Positions 8,263 to 17,907 of a DNA stretch of 64,000 bases are shown here, one piece after another. Each line of letters opens with the position of its first letter. Positions within the stretch are counted from its first letter, which is position 1. Source of the stretch: Pirellulales bacterium (GTDB lineage Bacteria > Planctomycetota > Planctomycetia > Pirellulales > JACPPG01); contig DASZWQ010000012.1 of NCBI GenBank assembly GCA_035546535.1, positions 1-64,000 of the forward strand, given 5' to 3'. A program made the translations under genes and the position numbers. Under the pieces are notes generated by a model, which was given only the letters and a program-made list of their open reading frames with translations, did no database searches and had not been told where the DNA came from.

Positions 8263-9186
8263 TCAGAGCAGTTCGTTGCAGGCCAGCGCCTCGGATTCGA
8301 TCGCTCGGCGACGCTTGACCAGCGTGACCTCGTTGCCGCGCTCATTGAATCGCAAGTCGTCGACAAAGGTGCGCATCAGCAGCAAGCCACGGCCACTGAC
8401 CTTGTCGAGGTTCACCGGATCGGTCGGATCGGGAAGCGAGGCCGGATCGAAGCCGGGCCCTTGGTCGCGAATGCGGATCACGACGTCTTCGGCCGACACG
8501 CGAACGTCGACGCGGATTTTTCGCTCGCGATACGGAGCTTCCTGCGAGCGTTCTTCCACCTGCGCGTAATAGTCTTCGTGGCTTTTCTCCATCAAGCCCG
8601 ACTGAACTTCCAGATTGCCGTGGTACAAGGCGTTAACCAGCGCTTCTTCCAGCGCAATACCCAACCGCACGCGTTCGGTCTGATCGAACAGGCCGAAGCG
8701 CGCCGATTGTTCTTGCACGAAACTGATCAACGGCGGGAAGAGCGTGCAGTCGTTGGCCAGTTGGAACGTGCATTGATTCTGCAGCAAGTGGGTAAGCAGC
8801 CGGGCTTGCCCCTCGCGCGGGCGCGAGGCGTCGAGCACGGTGCCGATCGTGTCGAGCAAGGTTTCGGGCAACTGGCTCTTGGGAACGTAGCTGGCCGCGC
8901 CTCCCTGCAGCGCCTGCACCGCGATCTCTTCGTTGCCCTTGGAAGTCATCAGGATGACCGGCACGAAGGGATGACGCTCGCGAATCGCCTTCACCAGTTC
9001 CAGCCCATTCATCTCGGGCATGATCAGGTCGGTGATCACAAGTGCCGGCATGTGCTCGCGCATCATCGTCAAGGCATGCGTGCCGTTGGCCGCGAACGTG
9101 ACGGAAAGGTCGGGATCCTTCTCGATCAGCCCGCCCACCACGCGACGATCAACCGGCGAATCGTCAACGACAAGAATGTTTGGCAT
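8263..9186 (-). CDS. response regulator with C-terminal anti-sigma-type ATPase domain
   Basis: A 307-residue protein with a canonical receiver at the N terminus: ILVVDDSP, phosphoacceptor Asp in ALVITDLIMPEMNG, LMTSKG and the Lys in SYVPKSQLPE. The C-terminal half, from about residue 150, is a GHKL ATP-binding domain of the RsbW/SpoIIAB anti-sigma kinase type: GIALEEALVNALYHGN (N box), IRIRDQGPGFDP (G1) and GRGLLLMRTFVDD (G2). Such proteins usually switch sigma-factor or anti-sigma-antagonist activity in response to phosphorylation. The ATG at 9186 begins directly at the receiver; the longer open frame to 9441 overlaps the kinase gene. It starts 37 bases after the kinase stop, so the two are an operon and likely partners. 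Confidence 0.9.
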   Translation of the reverse strand: MPNILVVDDSPVDRRVVGGLIEKDPDLSVTFAANGTHALTMMREHMPALVITDLIMPEMNGLELVKAIRERHPFVPVILMTSKGNEEIAVQALQGGAASYVPKSQLPETLLDTIGTVLDASRPREGQARLLTHLLQNQCTFQLANDCTLFPPLISFVQEQSARFGLFDQTERVRLGIALEEALVNALYHGNLEVQSGLMEKSHEDYYAQVEERSQEAPYRERKIRVDVRVSAEDVVIRIRDQGPGFDPASLPDPTDPVNLDKVSGRGLLLMRTFVDDLRFNERGNEVTLVKRRRAIESEALACNELL

Positions 9187-9223
9187 AGCCCCGTCCTTCG
9201 CAGTTTGCCGCATCGAGCGGCAT

Positions 9224-12200
9224 CTACGCAGTGATTCCCACGACCCTTGGTAAATCGACGAATATCCTCTCGACGCGCGCGACAAACAGGGGCACGAAGC
9301 CGGCCTCGGGCGCGCGCCCTTCGCACCCGCACGTTTCCAACACGAAGGCCTGTTCGAACAGTTCCGCCGCTCCCAAATATCGCAAGGAAGACTTGAGCGT
9401 GTGCGCGGCGCGGCGCAAACCGTCGGCATCGCCGGAGGCATTGGCTGCCCGCAATTCGTCGAGCAGTCGCGGCGTTTCTTCCAGAAAGGCCTCGGCCATC
9501 ACTCGCAGCAACTGCCGGTCACCGCCCACGGTTTGCAACATGGCCGAGAAATCAAGGTCGCTCGCCGGAACGGGCGATCTCTTTTCGACTTGTGGCAACG
9601 CGTCCGCGGCGCCCTCAACGACACGATCGATGGTTTCGAACAGGTCGCGGCTGCGAATCGGCTTCGAAATATAGCTATCCATGCCCGCGGCCAGGCAACG
9701 TTCGCGATCCCCGGCCATGGCGTGGGCCGTCATGGCGATGATCGGCACGCGCGCACGGCCCGTGGCCCGTTCGCGCTCACGCAGCGCTTGCGTCGCCTGC
9801 AACCCGTCGATCTCGGGCATTTGCACGTCCATCAGCACCAGGTCGAACGATTGCACCTCGACCGCGGCGAGCGCTTCGCGGCCGTTGTTGGCCACGCACA
9901 CGCAATGCCCTCGCCGCTCGAGCAACCCCACGGCCAGCTTTTGATTCACCAGGCTGTCTTCGGCCAGCAGAATGCGCAAGGGACGCACATCGCCGGCCGT
10001 GCCCGCAAACGAAACAGGCTCTTGCGCGCAGGGGATTTCGCGAGGCGCAATGGCCGCCACGATGGCGTCGAACAGCTCGGACTGCTTGACGGGCTTCATC
10101 AAATACGCCGCAATACCCAGGCGCTGGCAGCGGGCCACGTCGTCGGGCCGGTCGCCGGAAGTGAGCATCATGATGATCGCGCTTGCGAGCGCGACGTCCT
10201 CCTTGATCTGCTCGGCCAACGTGAAGCCGTCTACGTCGGGCATATTGGCGTCGGTCAACACGAGCGTGAAAGGCCGTCCCCCCCGCTGTGCTTCGCGCAA
10301 GGCCGACAAGGCCGCGGCCGCGCCGGCCACGGCGATCGGTTGCATGTGCCAGTTGCCCAGCATCTCGCACTGGATACGACGGTTCGTCGCGTTATCGTCG
10401 ACGACCAGCACGCGCAGGCCTTCCAGCACGGTGACAGGGGCGGCGGGTTTGGCGATACCCTGACTATCAGCGTTCTGGAATCGGGCCGTGAAATGAAACG
10501 TGCTGCCGACCCCCTCCTCGCTTTCAACCCAGACACGACCTCCCATCAGGTCCACCAGCGCCGACGAAATGGCCAGGCCCAAGCCGGTGCCGCCAAAGCG
10601 CCGCGTGGTCGAAGTATCGGCCTGCTCGAAGGCCTTGAAGATGATCTCCTGTTTTTCCGGGGGCACGCCGACCCCGGTGTCGTGCACGGCGAAGTGCAAC
10701 AGCATTCCCTCGTGATCGGTCGATTTGCGCCGAACCGTCATGACGACTTCACCCTGGTCCGTGAACTTGATGGCATTCCCAACGAGGTTGATCACAACCT
10801 GTCGCAATCGATTGGGATCGCCGACGACGATTTCAGGGATATCGGCGGCGATATCGTGAACCAGCTCGAGCCCTTTTTTGTGGGCGCGCACCGCCAGCGA
10901 CTTCATCGTGTCGCCGATGCTTTCGTGAATCTCGAACGGCACCGGATCGAGGTCGAATTTGCCCGCCTCGATCTTGGAAAAGTCCAACAGGTCGTTGATG
11001 ATCGACAACAGCGAATCGGCCGATTCCAGCACTAGCTTCAGATACTCGCGCTGCTCGGGAGAAAGCGGTGTATCGAGAATCAATTCGGCCATGCCGATGA
11101 TGGCGTTCATCGGCGTGCGGATCTCGTGGCTCATATTGGCCAGGAAGGCCCCCTTGGCGCGATTGGCGGCCTCGGCGGCCTCTTTGGCGACGCGCAGTTC
11201 GGCTTCGTAGCGCTTGCGGCGGCTGATGTCGTGCAGAAAGGCGTGATACACGCGCGAGCCGCCAAGTTGGGCCGGCGTGATCGCGGCCTCGACCGGAAAC
11301 TCGCTGCCGTCGCGACGCATCGCCGTGATCTCCACGCGCCGGTTGAGCACGGCCCCCTGCCCGCGGGTCAGCGTCTGTTGCAGCCGATTGCGGTACACTT
11401 CACGAAAGCGCTCGGGAATAATCGTTTCCGCCACGCGGCGGCCGATGGCTTCGTCGCGCGGCCAGCCGAACACCGCCTCGGCCTGCGGATTCCAATCGAT
11501 GATGCGGCCTTCGCTATCCACGCCCACGAAGGCGTCGTAGGCGGTATCGATGATCAACCGCGTCCGCGCGGCATTCTCGCGCAATTTTTCTTCGGCGTGG
11601 CGGCGGGCCGAAACATCCCAGAACATTCCCTGCACGCCGCGCACCTGGCCATCGGCGCCGAGCACCGGCGCCTTGAGCACCTGCACGTGAATGACTTCGC
11701 CGGTCGGCTTCTGATGCTCTTCGACGATTTCCAGCACCCGGCCGGTGGTGAGCACTTGCTCGTCGTCGTGCCGGTACTTGTCGGCCATTTCGGCCGGAAA
11801 CAGGTCGGCATCGGTCTTGCCGCGCAACTCTTCGAGCGAACGGCCGAGTGTCTCGCAAAATCGCCGATTGGCAAAGATGATCCGTCCGTCGGCATCTTTG
11901 CGAAAGATGCTCAGCGGCAGACTTTCGACCAGTGAGTGGTACAGGGCTTCGCTGTCGCGCAGCGCCGCTTCGGTTTTCTTCTGCTCGTCGACGTCGCGAA
12001 AGAAACAAAGCGATGCGGGCCGCCCTTCCCATTCGATCATCACCGAGTTGATCTCGATCCACAGCGGCAGACCGGCGGCCGTCAAGAAGCGGAATTCATA
12101 CTGGTGAGGAATGTCTTCGCCGCGCAGTCGTCGCACGTACCGGTCCAGCACGAGCGGCCGGTCCTCAGGCGCGATCAGATCAGTAAACGGAATCGTGGCC

Positions 12201-12529
12201 AACTGCTCGCTGGGATAGCCCAGCATCTGCTGCAGCTTGGGATTGAAGAACTTGATGACCCCGTCTTGCGCGACGCAAATGGCATCGTTGGCGTTTTCAA
12301 CGAGCAGGCGATACTTCTCTTCCGTCACGCGCAGGGCATCCGTAACCCGCTGCCACTCCCCTGAGTCGATCGGCTGACGTGAGTTAAGCCGATGCTCCGC
12401 CGTAGCCGGGGCCGGTTTGGCAGCTTCATCGGTCGAAGCGCCGCGGCGACGCTTGCCAAAACCAAAAGCGCAGCCCAGGGCGGCGACCCACGAAAACGCT
12501 ATCAAGCTGGGGAGCACTTCGGAGATCAT
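9224..12529 (-). CDS. hybrid sensor histidine kinase with PAS domains, two receivers and HPt
   Basis: A 1101-residue phosphorelay kinase. In order it has one N-terminal membrane segment (residues about 4-24), three PAS domains (about 70-185, 195-310, 320-440), HisKA with the phospho-His in [10 protein letters not shown] (His about 468), a HATPase with [11 protein letters not shown] and [10 protein letters not shown], receiver 1 ([26 protein letters not shown]), receiver 2 ([28 protein letters not shown]) and a C-terminal HPt with [13 protein letters not shown]. Every phosphotransfer residue expected is present. The ATG at 12529 is preferred because GAGGGGG precedes it and the protein then begins with the membrane segment. 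The frame is open much further upstream but overlaps the EamA gene. The receiver-ATPase gene follows after 37 bases and is a likely output. Confidence 0.92.
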   Translation of the reverse strand: MISEVLPSLIAFSWVAALGCAFGFGKRRRGASTDEAAKPAPATAEHRLNSRQPIDSGEWQRVTDALRVTEEKYRLLVENANDAICVAQDGVIKFFNPKLQQMLGYPSEQLATIPFTDLIAPEDRPLVLDRYVRRLRGEDIPHQYEFRFLTAAGLPLWIEINSVMIEWEGRPASLCFFRDVDEQKKTEAALRDSEALYHSLVESLPLSIFRKDADGRIIFANRRFCETLGRSLEELRGKTDADLFPAEMADKYRHDDEQVLTTGRVLEIVEEHQKPTGEVIHVQVLKAPVLGADGQVRGVQGMFWDVSARRHAEEKLRENAARTRLIIDTAYDAFVGVDSEGRIIDWNPQAEAVFGWPRDEAIGRRVAETIIPERFREVYRNRLQQTLTRGQGAVLNRRVEITAMRRDGSEFPVEAAITPAQLGGSRVYHAFLHDISRRKRYEAELRVAKEAAEAANRAKGAFLANMSHEIRTPMNAIIGMAELILDTPLSPEQREYLKLVLESADSLLSIINDLLDFSKIEAGKFDLDPVPFEIHESIGDTMKSLAVRAHKKGLELVHDIAADIPEIVVGDPNRLRQVVINLVGNAIKFTDQGEVVMTVRRKSTDHEGMLLHFAVHDTGVGVPPEKQEIIFKAFEQADTSTTRRFGGTGLGLAISSALVDLMGGRVWVESEEGVGSTFHFTARFQNADSQGIAKPAAPVTVLEGLRVLVVDDNATNRRIQCEMLGNWHMQPIAVAGAAAALSALREAQRGGRPFTLVLTDANMPDVDGFTLAEQIKEDVALASAIIMMLTSGDRPDDVARCQRLGIAAYLMKPVKQSELFDAIVAAIAPREIPCAQEPVSFAGTAGDVRPLRILLAEDSLVNQKLAVGLLERRGHCVCVANNGREALAAVEVQSFDLVLMDVQMPEIDGLQATQALRERERATGRARVPIIAMTAHAMAGDRERCLAAGMDSYISKPIRSRDLFETIDRVVEGAADALPQVEKRSPVPASDLDFSAMLQTVGGDRQLLRVMAEAFLEETPRLLDELRAANASGDADGLRRAAHTLKSSLRYLGAAELFEQAFVLETCGCEGRAPEAGFVPLFVARVERIFVDLPRVVGITA

Positions 12530-12815
12530 GGCCCCCTCGGCGCCGGCGACCGCCGGCACTTCTTTCGATCGCCGGACTGCCATCGCGAACTGTGTCGAAG
12601 CGGAAACGCAAGCCGCCCAGCGCAAACCCCTGCTGCCTATGCGGCAAGGTTTTGACACAGTCGGCCCCACGGTTCCCAATGTCGCAGACCGATTCCGCGA
12701 GTCAATGAATTTCGCAAGAATTTGCCCGCCGCCGCAGCACGTTTGACCGCGGGTGGGACGTTCCCGGATTGGCCCGCCGCTCCCCGTTTCCGTCGAAGCG
12801 TACGTCGCGCGGAAG

Positions 12816-13802
12816 TTAGAGATCTTGCGGTCCGGCGTCACGGACTCGCTGGACGACTGCCTCGCCAAAGGGAGCTTCGTGGAGGATTGCCTGCGATCGA
12901 TGGGCCGAGGCCCGCCGCCGGCTCGCTCGGCCGCCGCCGCTGCCTCGCGTGGCGGGCCGTCGCGCTTCCTGGATGATGAGCCAGGCGGTGGGGAGCACGA
13001 CCAGCGCCATGCCCGCCAACGACTCGGCCGAAAAGCTGCGTGCCCAAAACAACACGTCGAACAGCATGGCGAAGCCGACCTGGCTGAGCGCCACGACCGA
13101 CACCTTGGCCGCATTGCCGGCCGTGAAGGCCTTGGTCAACAGCAGTTGGCCGATCGTGGCCGAAACGCCCACGCCCAGGAGCATGGCGATCACCTTGGCG
13201 TCGGCATAATCACGGATCGTATGACGCAGCGGAAAAAGGAAAAACGTGGCGATGCAAAACAGCGTTGCCACGGCCGAGAAGTGAACCACCACGGCCCGGA
13301 CGTCGATATCGGTCAACCGGTGCAGGCCGATCATCGCCACGGCCGTCGCCATGCTGCCGAACAACACCGCCAGGGCGCCTGCGTTTGCCTCATCGCCCCC
13401 GGGCTGTTGCACCAGGACCACGCCGGCAATCGCGCAGACGATCGCCAGCCATACGCCTCCCGAGAGCTTCTCGCCCAAGAGCGGCCATGACAAAAGCGCC
13501 ACCCACACAGGGAAGATGTTGGCGATCGTCAACACGTCGGCAATCGGCAGTCGCGGCAGCGCGTAGAACGTACACAGCATGCTGATGCTGCCCGCGATGC
13601 TACGCACCCACAAGGTCTTGGGCCGGAAGACCACGAATCTTGCGCCGGCCGCCAGCACCAGCGCCGTGGCAAAGACCGTCGCCAGTGCGGCGCGCACGAA
13701 GACCACCACCTGCCAATCGCAAACCGCATCCAGTCCGTGCGCAAACGCCCCCATGCAGGCAAAAGCAAAAGCACCGCAGAGCATCCAGACGTAGGGGAGC
13801 AC
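12816..13802 (-). CDS. EamA/DMT-superfamily membrane transporter
   Basis: A 328-residue integral membrane protein of the drug/metabolite transporter superfamily (EamA), exporters with ten membrane helices built from two repeated five-helix halves. The first half holds YVWMLCGAFAFACMGAF and the typical SISMLCTFYALPRLPIAD-like stretch followed by PVWVALLSWPLLGEKL; the second half holds VVHFSAVATLFCIATFF and QLLLTKAFTAGNAAKVS. GEKL at the end of helix 4 is characteristic of the family. A polar Arg-rich tail of about 45 residues follows the last helix. Substrate cannot be predicted. Confidence 0.85.
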   Translation of the reverse strand: MLPYVWMLCGAFAFACMGAFAHGLDAVCDWQVVVFVRAALATVFATALVLAAGARFVVFRPKTLWVRSIAGSISMLCTFYALPRLPIADVLTIANIFPVWVALLSWPLLGEKLSGGVWLAIVCAIAGVVLVQQPGGDEANAGALAVLFGSMATAVAMIGLHRLTDIDVRAVVVHFSAVATLFCIATFFLFPLRHTIRDYADAKVIAMLLGVGVSATIGQLLLTKAFTAGNAAKVSVVALSQVGFAMLFDVLFWARSFSAESLAGMALVVLPTAWLIIQEARRPATRGSGGGRASRRRASAHRSQAILHEAPFGEAVVQRVRDAGPQDL

Positions 13803-14157
13803 GGAACCTCGGGCGGGTAGGCAGACGCTATGGCTGGAGCGCCCGCCGTGGTGAACCGACAGGCCTCACGACAGCCAAGACGCATTTCAAACAGAAATCG
13901 TTCGCGCTGCAAGGACAGTTTCCACGTGCTCGGGGCGGGCTTCCACGCTGCGCCGTCATGGCAGCATCGCAAAGATTGCCGGCAGCAAGCGGCCCTCGTT
14001 CGGAGCAACAGCGCGGCACCCCTTCTTGCGTCCGGGGGGGGATTTTGCCATGATGACGAGCCGGTCTCGTCGCGGGAGGCACGCTCACGGACAGGATGAA
14101 CCATCCCTTGTCCACGACTCGGCCCGGGCCGTAAACTCCCCACTGGAACGGAAATGC
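13803..14157. other. intergenic region between EamA gene and tRNA
   Basis: About 355 bases. No open frame has a recognisable domain. It would hold the promoter of the minus-strand EamA gene and of the plus-strand tRNA, but no convincing -35/-10 pair could be chosen. Confidence 0.4.
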
Positions 14158-14231
<74 letters not shown>

Positions 14232-14318
14232 TTTGCCCTGAAGCCATGCCCACCCAAGGCACGGGCTTGCTTGCCGGTAGCGATCAGTGGCGTCCCGCCT
14301 CATCGTTGGCCGATTTGC

Positions 14319-16331
14319 TTACTTCGGCGTCATGCGATCGGCCTCTAGTCGCCGCAGATTCTCGGCGGCCTTCGCGTCCCTGGGATCGATCGACAGCGCC
14401 GCCTCGAACTCGGCGGCGGCCGCGCGCGCATCGCCCCGCTTTACCAGCAATTCGCCCAGCAGGTTGTGCGAGCTGGCCGACCTGGGATTGAGCGCGACCG
14501 CTTTGCGCAAGTACTGCTCGCTCTCGTCCAATTGCCCGAATGCCAGAAACGTTGCGCCGGCGTCTTCTTGAACTTGAGCGTTGTCAGGCAAACGCAGCGC
14601 GGCAATTCTTAAGGCGGCCGCGGCGTGCATGCGCATCTCGTTCATCCGCCGGCTCGCCTTCAGGAGCTGCACGAGATGGGAATGGGCGATGTACTGTTGA
14701 TCGACATCCAGGTAGTCTTCGAGCGCTCGTTCGAATTCGGCCACGGCTTCGTCGGTTCGACCGAGCGCCTCGAACTCCTGCCCGATTTTGTTGTGCAACA
14801 GGTTGTGTTGGGGAAATAGCCGGGCTGCTTCTTGATACTGCGCTAGCGCCTCCTGGTGCTGGTTGTGGTCGCGCAGCCAATCACCCAGATTGTGATGGCC
14901 GGCCCAGGCGCCAGGGTTCTTGGCCACGTTGTTGCGAATGATGGTCTCATTGTCCTTGTAGGCATACGTGTCGTGGCGCGAGAGCGCGCCCAGGACGAGC
15001 AGCAGCCCGGCCGCCGCAGCCACGGCCGGGCGATCGCCGTTTGCTGAGAACGAACCGGCAACCCGCACGGCGCCCGCTACAGCCAGGGCGATCAGCGCCA
15101 TGCTGGCGTGATATTGGAAGTGATCCGCGACGAACGAATACAGAAACCAGTACACGTCGAAGAAGCCGAGCGCCGGCGTCAAAACGCCGCCAAAAATCAA
15201 CACCGCCGCCAGCGGCCCACGCCCGATGCGACGTCTCGCGCTCCACAGGCCGACCACCAGCGCCACGGCCGCGGCCGGAAACAGGTATTGCCAGGCGGCG
15301 CTCGCATCGATCTGCCAGCGCGGATACGTAATCGTCAGCGGGTAAGGCCACGCAAGCTTCGCGGCGTAGAACCAAACCGCCCGGCCCGCGATCAGGACCC
15401 GATCGACCAGCAAAAAGTCCCATTCCGGGCCCTCGGCGCCGATCGCCGTCTTCTCCAGCCGAATCGTGATCGTGGCAAGCGCCAAGCCGATCACAAAGAA
15501 CGGGACAAGCCGGGCAACGTCGCGCAATTCCACGCGCCCGCGCTTCCACCAGAAAATAACCAACACGACCGCCGGCATGGTAAGGGTCGCACTCTTCGCG
15601 AGCACGGCGGCCGCGTAGAGCACCAGCGAGGCGACATAGAACAGCCATCGGCTCCCTTCTGCCGGCGCATCCGGCGCAAGCGCGCGCGGATCGTCGGGCG
15701 GCGAGAAACGGAGGTACGCCAGGATCGACAGAAGCGCGAACAGAGCCGAAAGCAGATTCTTGATTTCACTGGCCCACGCCACCGTCTCGACTTGCACAGG
15801 GTGAACCGCAAAGATGGCCGCGGCCAGCCAGGCGCCGGGTACGCTCAGCCGCACGAGCAATCGCCACAGCAAAAGCGAAACGCCGGCGTGCAGGCCGATG
15901 TTCACCGCGTGGTAGAGACGCGGTTCGGTGCCGCAGATTCGGTTTTCGATCCACAGCACGCTCTGGGCCAATGGGTTGTATTGGGGCGCGGTTCCCGGCT
16001 TGAACCACAGGTCTCGCAAGCCGGCGAGCGTATTGAGCTTCGAGATGCCGAACACAAACCACGAATCGTCCGAGACAAAGCCGTTGTCCAGGGCGGGCCA
16101 GTAGACGAGCACGACGATCGCGACCAGGAGGACGCCCCACGCCCAGCCCGAAAATGAGCTCACCCGCTTTACCGCCGGCGACTGGGCCGATGGCGACTGG
16201 GCCGATGGCGACGGGGCCGATGGCGACGGGGCCGCCGGCGACGGGCCTGCCGTGGACGCCGGCGTCCGCTGCCGGGTGCCCTTCGGCGGGTTCCTCGTTT
16301 TTCGACGAGCCGGTCGTGGTTCTTTGCTCAT
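14319..16331 (-). CDS. multi-pass membrane protein with C-terminal TPR repeats (TMTC-like)
   Basis: A 670-residue protein. Residues about 1-45 are basic and Ser/Pro-rich, encoded by a 15-bp tandem repeat. Around ten hydrophobic segments follow between about 50 and 430, starting WAWGVLLVAIVVLVYWPAL. The acidic motif NGFVSDDSWF after the first helix is placed like the Asp-containing first loop of GT-C glycosyltransferases and animal TMTC proteins. Residues about 450-665 hold at least four tetratricopeptide units with typical A/G-Y-A spacing. A lipid-linked sugar or O-mannosyl transferase role is a reasonable guess, but the catalytic loop is not proven. It lies alone on the minus strand, 82 bases after hsdM. 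Confidence 0.75.
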   Translation of the reverse strand: MSKEPRPARRKTRNPPKGTRQRTPASTAGPSPAAPSPSAPSPSAQSPSAQSPAVKRVSSFSGWAWGVLLVAIVVLVYWPALDNGFVSDDSWFVFGISKLNTLAGLRDLWFKPGTAPQYNPLAQSVLWIENRICGTEPRLYHAVNIGLHAGVSLLLWRLLVRLSVPGAWLAAAIFAVHPVQVETVAWASEIKNLLSALFALLSILAYLRFSPPDDPRALAPDAPAEGSRWLFYVASLVLYAAAVLAKSATLTMPAVVLVIFWWKRGRVELRDVARLVPFFVIGLALATITIRLEKTAIGAEGPEWDFLLVDRVLIAGRAVWFYAAKLAWPYPLTITYPRWQIDASAAWQYLFPAAAVALVVGLWSARRRIGRGPLAAVLIFGGVLTPALGFFDVYWFLYSFVADHFQYHASMALIALAVAGAVRVAGSFSANGDRPAVAAAAGLLLVLGALSRHDTYAYKDNETIIRNNVAKNPGAWAGHHNLGDWLRDHNQHQEALAQYQEAARLFPQHNLLHNKIGQEFEALGRTDEAVAEFERALEDYLDVDQQYIAHSHLVQLLKASRRMNEMRMHAAAALRIAALRLPDNAQVQEDAGATFLAFGQLDESEQYLRKAVALNPRSASSHNLLGELLVKRGDARAAAAEFEAALSIDPRDAKAAENLRRLEADRMTPK
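16177..16251. repeat. five-copy 15-bp tandem repeat inside the TPR membrane protein
   Basis: Units of the form GGCGAC(T/G)GGGCCGAT are repeated about five times with small changes near the end. They encode the Ser-Pro-Ala-rich segment in the N-terminal cytoplasmic tail (units SPSAQ/SPSAP). An exact 15-bp unit keeps the frame, so copy number could vary without breaking the gene. Confidence 0.85.
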
Positions 16332-16413
16332 GCTGCGAGATCGCCGCGCCGATCGTTGCTTCGAATGCTGGTCGCCGGCCGCTTAGTCTTACTGCGCGAG
16401 CACGCTTCGCCAA

Positions 16414-17904
16414 TCAGCCCTTCACCTTTTCCGCAATCGCCTGGAACTGCTCCAGGGCCGTCTGCAAGTCGTCCGCGATTTCTTGAGCCAGGACATCGGG
16501 CTCGGGCAGGTCTTCGGAATCTTCCAGGCTCTTGTCCTTGAGCCAGAAGATGTCCAGGTTCACCTTGTCCCGCTTCAGCAGGTCGTCGTAATCGAACGAG
16601 CGCCAGCGTCCGTCGGGATTCTTGTCGGCGTCCCAGTTGGGCTTTCGCAGATGACGCTTTCCCGGCTTGTAGCACGCCACGAGCTCGTCCAGGTCGGAGC
16701 GCTGCAAAGGATTCGTCTTCTGCGTGAAGTGCATGTTCGTTCGCAGGTCGTAAACCCATAGGGTCTTCGTCCAGGGCTTTTCCTGGGCCGGCCTGGCATC
16801 AAAGAACAGGACATTCGCTTTCACGCCCTGGGCGTAGAAAAGGCCTGTCGGCAGGCGTAGCAGGGTATGCACATCGCACTGCTTGAGCAGATTGCGGCGG
16901 ACCGTTTCTCCCGCCCCTCCTTCAAACAGCACGTTGTCAGGCACCACGATGGCACAGCGACCATTGATCTTGAGAATGGTCTTGGCGTGCTGGAGGAAAT
17001 TCAACTGCTTGTTTTTGGTCGTCGTCCAGAAGTCCTGCCGTTCGTAGGCGGCGTCTTCCTTCTCTAGTTCGCCTGCTTCATTGACGATGGCGATGCTGCT
17101 CTTCTTCCCGAAGGGAGGATTCGTCAGCACCAGGCTGAACCGTTCGCCGGGGTCGCCGGCGAGACTATCCACGCCCGATTTGATGGGGCATGGGTCAGCG
17201 TCGATGCCGTGCAGATACAGATTCATGATGCACAGCCGGGCCGTGTTGGGGACGATTTCCGCGCCCTTGGCGAACTTCGTCCGCAGGTGCTTCTTTTGGT
17301 CCTTGTCGAGCGTGCTGCCCTCGTGCTTGACCACATAGTCGTACGCAGACAGCAAGAATCCGCCCGTCCCGACGGCAGGATCGCAAACCGTGTCCTCGGC
17401 CGTGGGCTGGACGCAATCGACTATTGCCTTGATCAGCTCTCGTGGCGTGAAATACTGCCCGGCCCCCTTGGGGCTTTCGGCAGCACTCTTCGCGAGTAGC
17501 CCCTCGTAGATGTCGCCTTTAACGTCGGCATCCATCGACGACCATTTTTCCACGTCGATCAGGTCAACGATCAGCCTTCGCAATGTGGCCGGATTCTGAA
17601 TCTCGGGTCGAGCCTTTTTGAAAATCTCGCCGAGCATCCCCGGCTGTTTGCCCAGTTCTTCGAGAATGTGCCGGTAGTGAGCCTCAAGCTCGTCCCCTTC
17701 TCGCTTGAGCAAGCTCTGCCAGTTGTACTTGGCGGGAACGACCGCAGGGCGGTTGTAGGGGGGCTTCGTCTGCTCGTCAGCCATTTTCAGGAACAGCAAG
17801 AACGTAATCTGCTCGGTATACGCCATGTACGACAGGCCGTCGTCCCGCAGTACATGGGCGAAGTTCCAAGCCTTGCTGACGATTTGTTGGGAGTCGGTGG
17901 ACAT
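16414..17904 (-). CDS. hsdM: type I restriction-modification DNA methyltransferase subunit HsdM
   Basis: A 496-residue N6-adenine methyltransferase subunit, M2S in the modification complex. The N-terminal helical domain (SKAWNFAHVLRDDGLSYM, residues about 10-130) is that of HsdM_N. GQYFTPRELIKAIVDCVQP leads into SAM motif I, DPAVGTGGFLLSAYDY, and motif IV is LVLTNPPFGKKS, the catalytic NPPF. It lies last in the R-S-M order on this strand, three bases after hsdS, so it is translated from the same message. With only three genes in the operon, hsdM expression depends on the hsdR promoter unless an internal one exists. Base composition is visibly lower in GC than the flanking genes. Confidence 0.95.
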   Translation of the reverse strand: MSTDSQQIVSKAWNFAHVLRDDGLSYMAYTEQITFLLFLKMADEQTKPPYNRPAVVPAKYNWQSLLKREGDELEAHYRHILEELGKQPGMLGEIFKKARPEIQNPATLRRLIVDLIDVEKWSSMDADVKGDIYEGLLAKSAAESPKGAGQYFTPRELIKAIVDCVQPTAEDTVCDPAVGTGGFLLSAYDYVVKHEGSTLDKDQKKHLRTKFAKGAEIVPNTARLCIMNLYLHGIDADPCPIKSGVDSLAGDPGERFSLVLTNPPFGKKSSIAIVNEAGELEKEDAAYERQDFWTTTKNKQLNFLQHAKTILKINGRCAIVVPDNVLFEGGAGETVRRNLLKQCDVHTLLRLPTGLFYAQGVKANVLFFDARPAQEKPWTKTLWVYDLRTNMHFTQKTNPLQRSDLDELVACYKPGKRHLRKPNWDADKNPDGRWRSFDYDDLLKRDKVNLDIFWLKDKSLEDSEDLPEPDVLAQEIADDLQTALEQFQAIAEKVKG

Positions 17905-17907
17905 AGG

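Noticed and set aside
12530-13114. N-terminal extension of the hybrid kinase
   Set aside because: Arg/Ser-rich, no domain, partly opposite the EamA gene; a good ribosome site lies before 12529.
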